Part shown: positions 6,363-6,899 of the stretch, in pieces
How positions within the stretch are numbered: the first letter of the stretch is position 1
Layout: each line of letters begins with the position of its first letter
Position numbers and translations under genes: made by a program
The notes under the pieces: model-generated
Databases searched by the model: none
The model's input: the letters and a program-made list of their open reading frames with translations, nothing else
What the model was told of the DNA's origin: nothing
Assembly: GCA_003454835.1 (NCBI GenBank)
Contig: DMTA01000453.1
Span: 1 to 6,899 of the forward strand
Length of the DNA stretch: 6,899 nt
Origin: Achromobacter sp.
Lineage (GTDB): Bacteria; Pseudomonadota; Gammaproteobacteria; Burkholderiales; Burkholderiaceae_B
Direction of reading: 5' to 3'

Positions 6363-6377
6363 GGGGGCTCGCGTGAC

Positions 6378-6401
6378 GGCCGCGCGGGCGGCCTGATCAG
6401 G
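6378..6401 (-). other. Hairpin and adjoining palindrome in the leader of the MBL-fold gene
   Basis: GGCCGC (6378-6383) and GCGGCC (6388-6393) form a perfect 6-bp stem with a GCGG loop. Sharing its last two bases is a perfect 10-base palindrome, CCTGATCAGG (6392-6401). Both lie in the predicted 5' untranslated region. The palindrome is a possible secondary protein-binding site; chance cannot be excluded. Confidence 0.35.
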
Positions 6402-6418
6402 TCAATTTACGAAAAAAA

Positions 6419-6447
6419 ATAATATTTGCGCATAGTTTATTCATAAA
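6419..6447 (-). promoter_or_regulatory. Probable promoter of the MBL-fold gene
   Basis: On the minus strand TATTAT (6424-6419, five of six matches to TATAAT) lies 17 bases after TTTATG (6447-6442, three of six). Transcription would start near 6412, giving a leader of about 50 bases, right at a run of eight A residues on the plus strand. It overlaps the regulator promoter face to face. Confidence 0.45.
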
Positions 6448-6450
6448 TAT
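6422..6450. promoter_or_regulatory. Candidate BigR-type operator, imperfect 29-base palindrome
   Basis: The half sites ATATTTGCGCATAG and TTATTCATAAATAT flank a central T at 6436. Ten of fourteen positions are symmetric, including the perfect outer arms ATATTT and AAATAT. The site covers the -35 to -10 spacers of both divergent promoters, so a bound ArsR-family dimer would block both. AT-rich palindromes over the promoter are the known mode of BigR repression; I have not compared this site with a motif model. Confidence 0.5.
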
Positions 6451-6453
6451 AAT
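6426..6453 (+). promoter_or_regulatory. Promoter of the BigR-type regulator gene
   Basis: A perfect TATAAT (6448-6453) lies 16 bases after TTGCGC (6426-6431, matching the TTG half of the -35 consensus). The expected start near 6460 leaves a leader of about 29 bases before the ATG at 6489. The surrounding sequence from 6402 to 6455 is markedly AT-rich for this window. Confidence 0.6.
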
Positions 6454-6488
6454 GACGCCGCTATCCCCTACGTGTCCGACACCCCGTC

Positions 6489-6824
6489 ATGAACGCTCCC
6501 CTTACCGATTGCGAAGTCGCCGTCCTGCGCGAGTCCGCCACACAGGCCTGCGCACTGCTCAAGGCGTTGGCCAACGAAGACCGCTTGCTGCTCTTGTGCC
6601 AGCTGGTCCAGAATGAACGAAACGTCGGCGAGCTGGAATCGCTGACCGGCATCCGCCAGCCAACGCTCTCGCAACAGCTTGCCGTGCTGCGCGACGAAGG
6701 TCTGGTCGCGACGCGGCGCGAGGGTAAATATGTCTATTACCAGATGGCCAGCTTCGAGGTCAGCCAGGTGATGAAAACGCTATCCAGTTTGTACTGCGGA
6801 CGCGCCATGGAGTCACTCAAGTGA
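6489..6824 (+). CDS. bigR: ArsR-family repressor, BigR/SqrR-type persulfide sensor
   Basis: A 111-residue winged-helix transcription factor of the ArsR family. It opens with ALLKALANEDRLLLLCQL (helix 2 region) and continues with the recognition helix RQPTLSQQLAVLRDEGLV (56-73) and the wing TRREGKYVYYQM (75-86). It has no ArsR/SmtB metal motif of the CxC type. Instead, C37 and C103 (in SLYCGR) are 66 residues apart, the same spacing as C42/C108 in BigR and C41/C107 in SqrR. In those proteins the cysteines form a di- or tetrasulfide in response to persulfides and release DNA. Two further cysteines, C8 and C21, lie in the N-terminal helix. The stop overlaps the next gene by four bases (GTGA). 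It probably represses itself, the downstream transporter and the divergent dioxygenase. No good Shine-Dalgarno sequence is visible. Confidence 0.88.
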   Translation: MNAPLTDCEVAVLRESATQACALLKALANEDRLLLLCQLVQNERNVGELESLTGIRQPTLSQQLAVLRDEGLVATRREGKYVYYQMASFEVSQVMKTLSSLYCGRAMESLK

Positions 6825-6899
6825 ACGTGGACTGGTCCGCCTTCACCCCGACCGCCGGTACGGCGGGGGGGGCGGCGGTCCGGGCGCGGGCGCGGCGGC
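6821..6899 (+). CDS. 5' fragment of a YeeE/YedE-like transporter, cut by the window end
   Basis: A GTG at 6821 overlaps the regulator stop as GTGA and opens MNVDWSAFTP, then an Ala/Gly-rich stretch. 'xDWxxFTP' followed by a Gly-rich first membrane helix is the characteristic start of YeeE/YedE proteins, inner-membrane transporters of thiosulfate or related sulfur species that are regular members of bigR operons. Only 26 codons are present. The last eight residues read VRARARR-like rather than the hydrophobic helix expected, and the DNA there is almost pure G/C, so a base-calling or frame error near the window end is likely. Translational coupling to the regulator is implied by the overlap. 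Confidence 0.7.
   Translation, partial: MNVDWSAFTPTAGTAGGAAVRARARR

Noticed and set aside
5481..6422. A 313-codon plus-strand open frame opposite the MBL-fold gene
   Set aside because: It covers a clear metallohydrolase read in the other direction and would run through the regulatory region. It has no domain or start signal.

Overview
This is a GC-rich chromosomal window with densely packed genes. It looks like a betaproteobacterium of the order Burkholderiales, most likely the Alcaligenaceae (Bordetella/Achromobacter type). That placement is inferred from base composition and the kinds of proteins encoded; there is no rRNA or other marker to confirm it. I see no tRNA, rRNA, IS element, CRISPR array, prophage or integration signature.

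Left part (1-1345, all minus strand): the first 32 codons of a gene cut by the window edge, possibly uracil-DNA glycosylase; a complete TenA thiaminase II with every catalytic residue at its textbook position; and a DUF488 (YeaO-like) protein. A 509-base non-coding stretch follows (1346-1854). It holds a clear plus-strand intrinsic terminator (1668-1691) with no gene in front of it, so it marks either a short RNA or an attenuator-like leader of the next gene.

Middle (1855-5418): a plus-strand GT4-family glycosyltransferase converges on, and overlaps by 12 bases, a minus-strand cluster. In transcription order that cluster is a two-domain PPK2-type polyphosphate:AMP phosphotransferase, a GNAT acetyltransferase and a HIT-family nucleotide hydrolase/transferase. 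The last two overlap by four bases, and the HIT gene is best started at a TTG codon.

Right part (5499-6899): a divergent sulfur-stress module. A metallo-beta-lactamase-fold protein of the persulfide dioxygenase/Blh type reads left. An ArsR-family repressor of the BigR/SqrR type reads right and overlaps by four bases the start of a YeeE/YedE-like transporter that is cut by the window end. The repressor has two cysteines 66 residues apart, the spacing of the dithiol persulfide sensors BigR and SqrR. The divergent intergenic region is the only AT-rich stretch in the window and holds a consensus TATAAT box inside an imperfect 29-base palindrome, the natural candidate operator. The persulfide dioxygenase gene lies only 80 bases upstream of the polyphosphate:AMP phosphotransferase gene on the same strand, so the sulfide-responsive promoter might also drive the phosphotransferase-GNAT-HIT cluster.

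I see no wholly new system. The parts most worth a second look are the BigR-type switch and its possible read-through into polyphosphate/nucleotide genes, the orphan terminator ahead of the glycosyltransferase, and the suspicious G/C-only sequence at the right edge.
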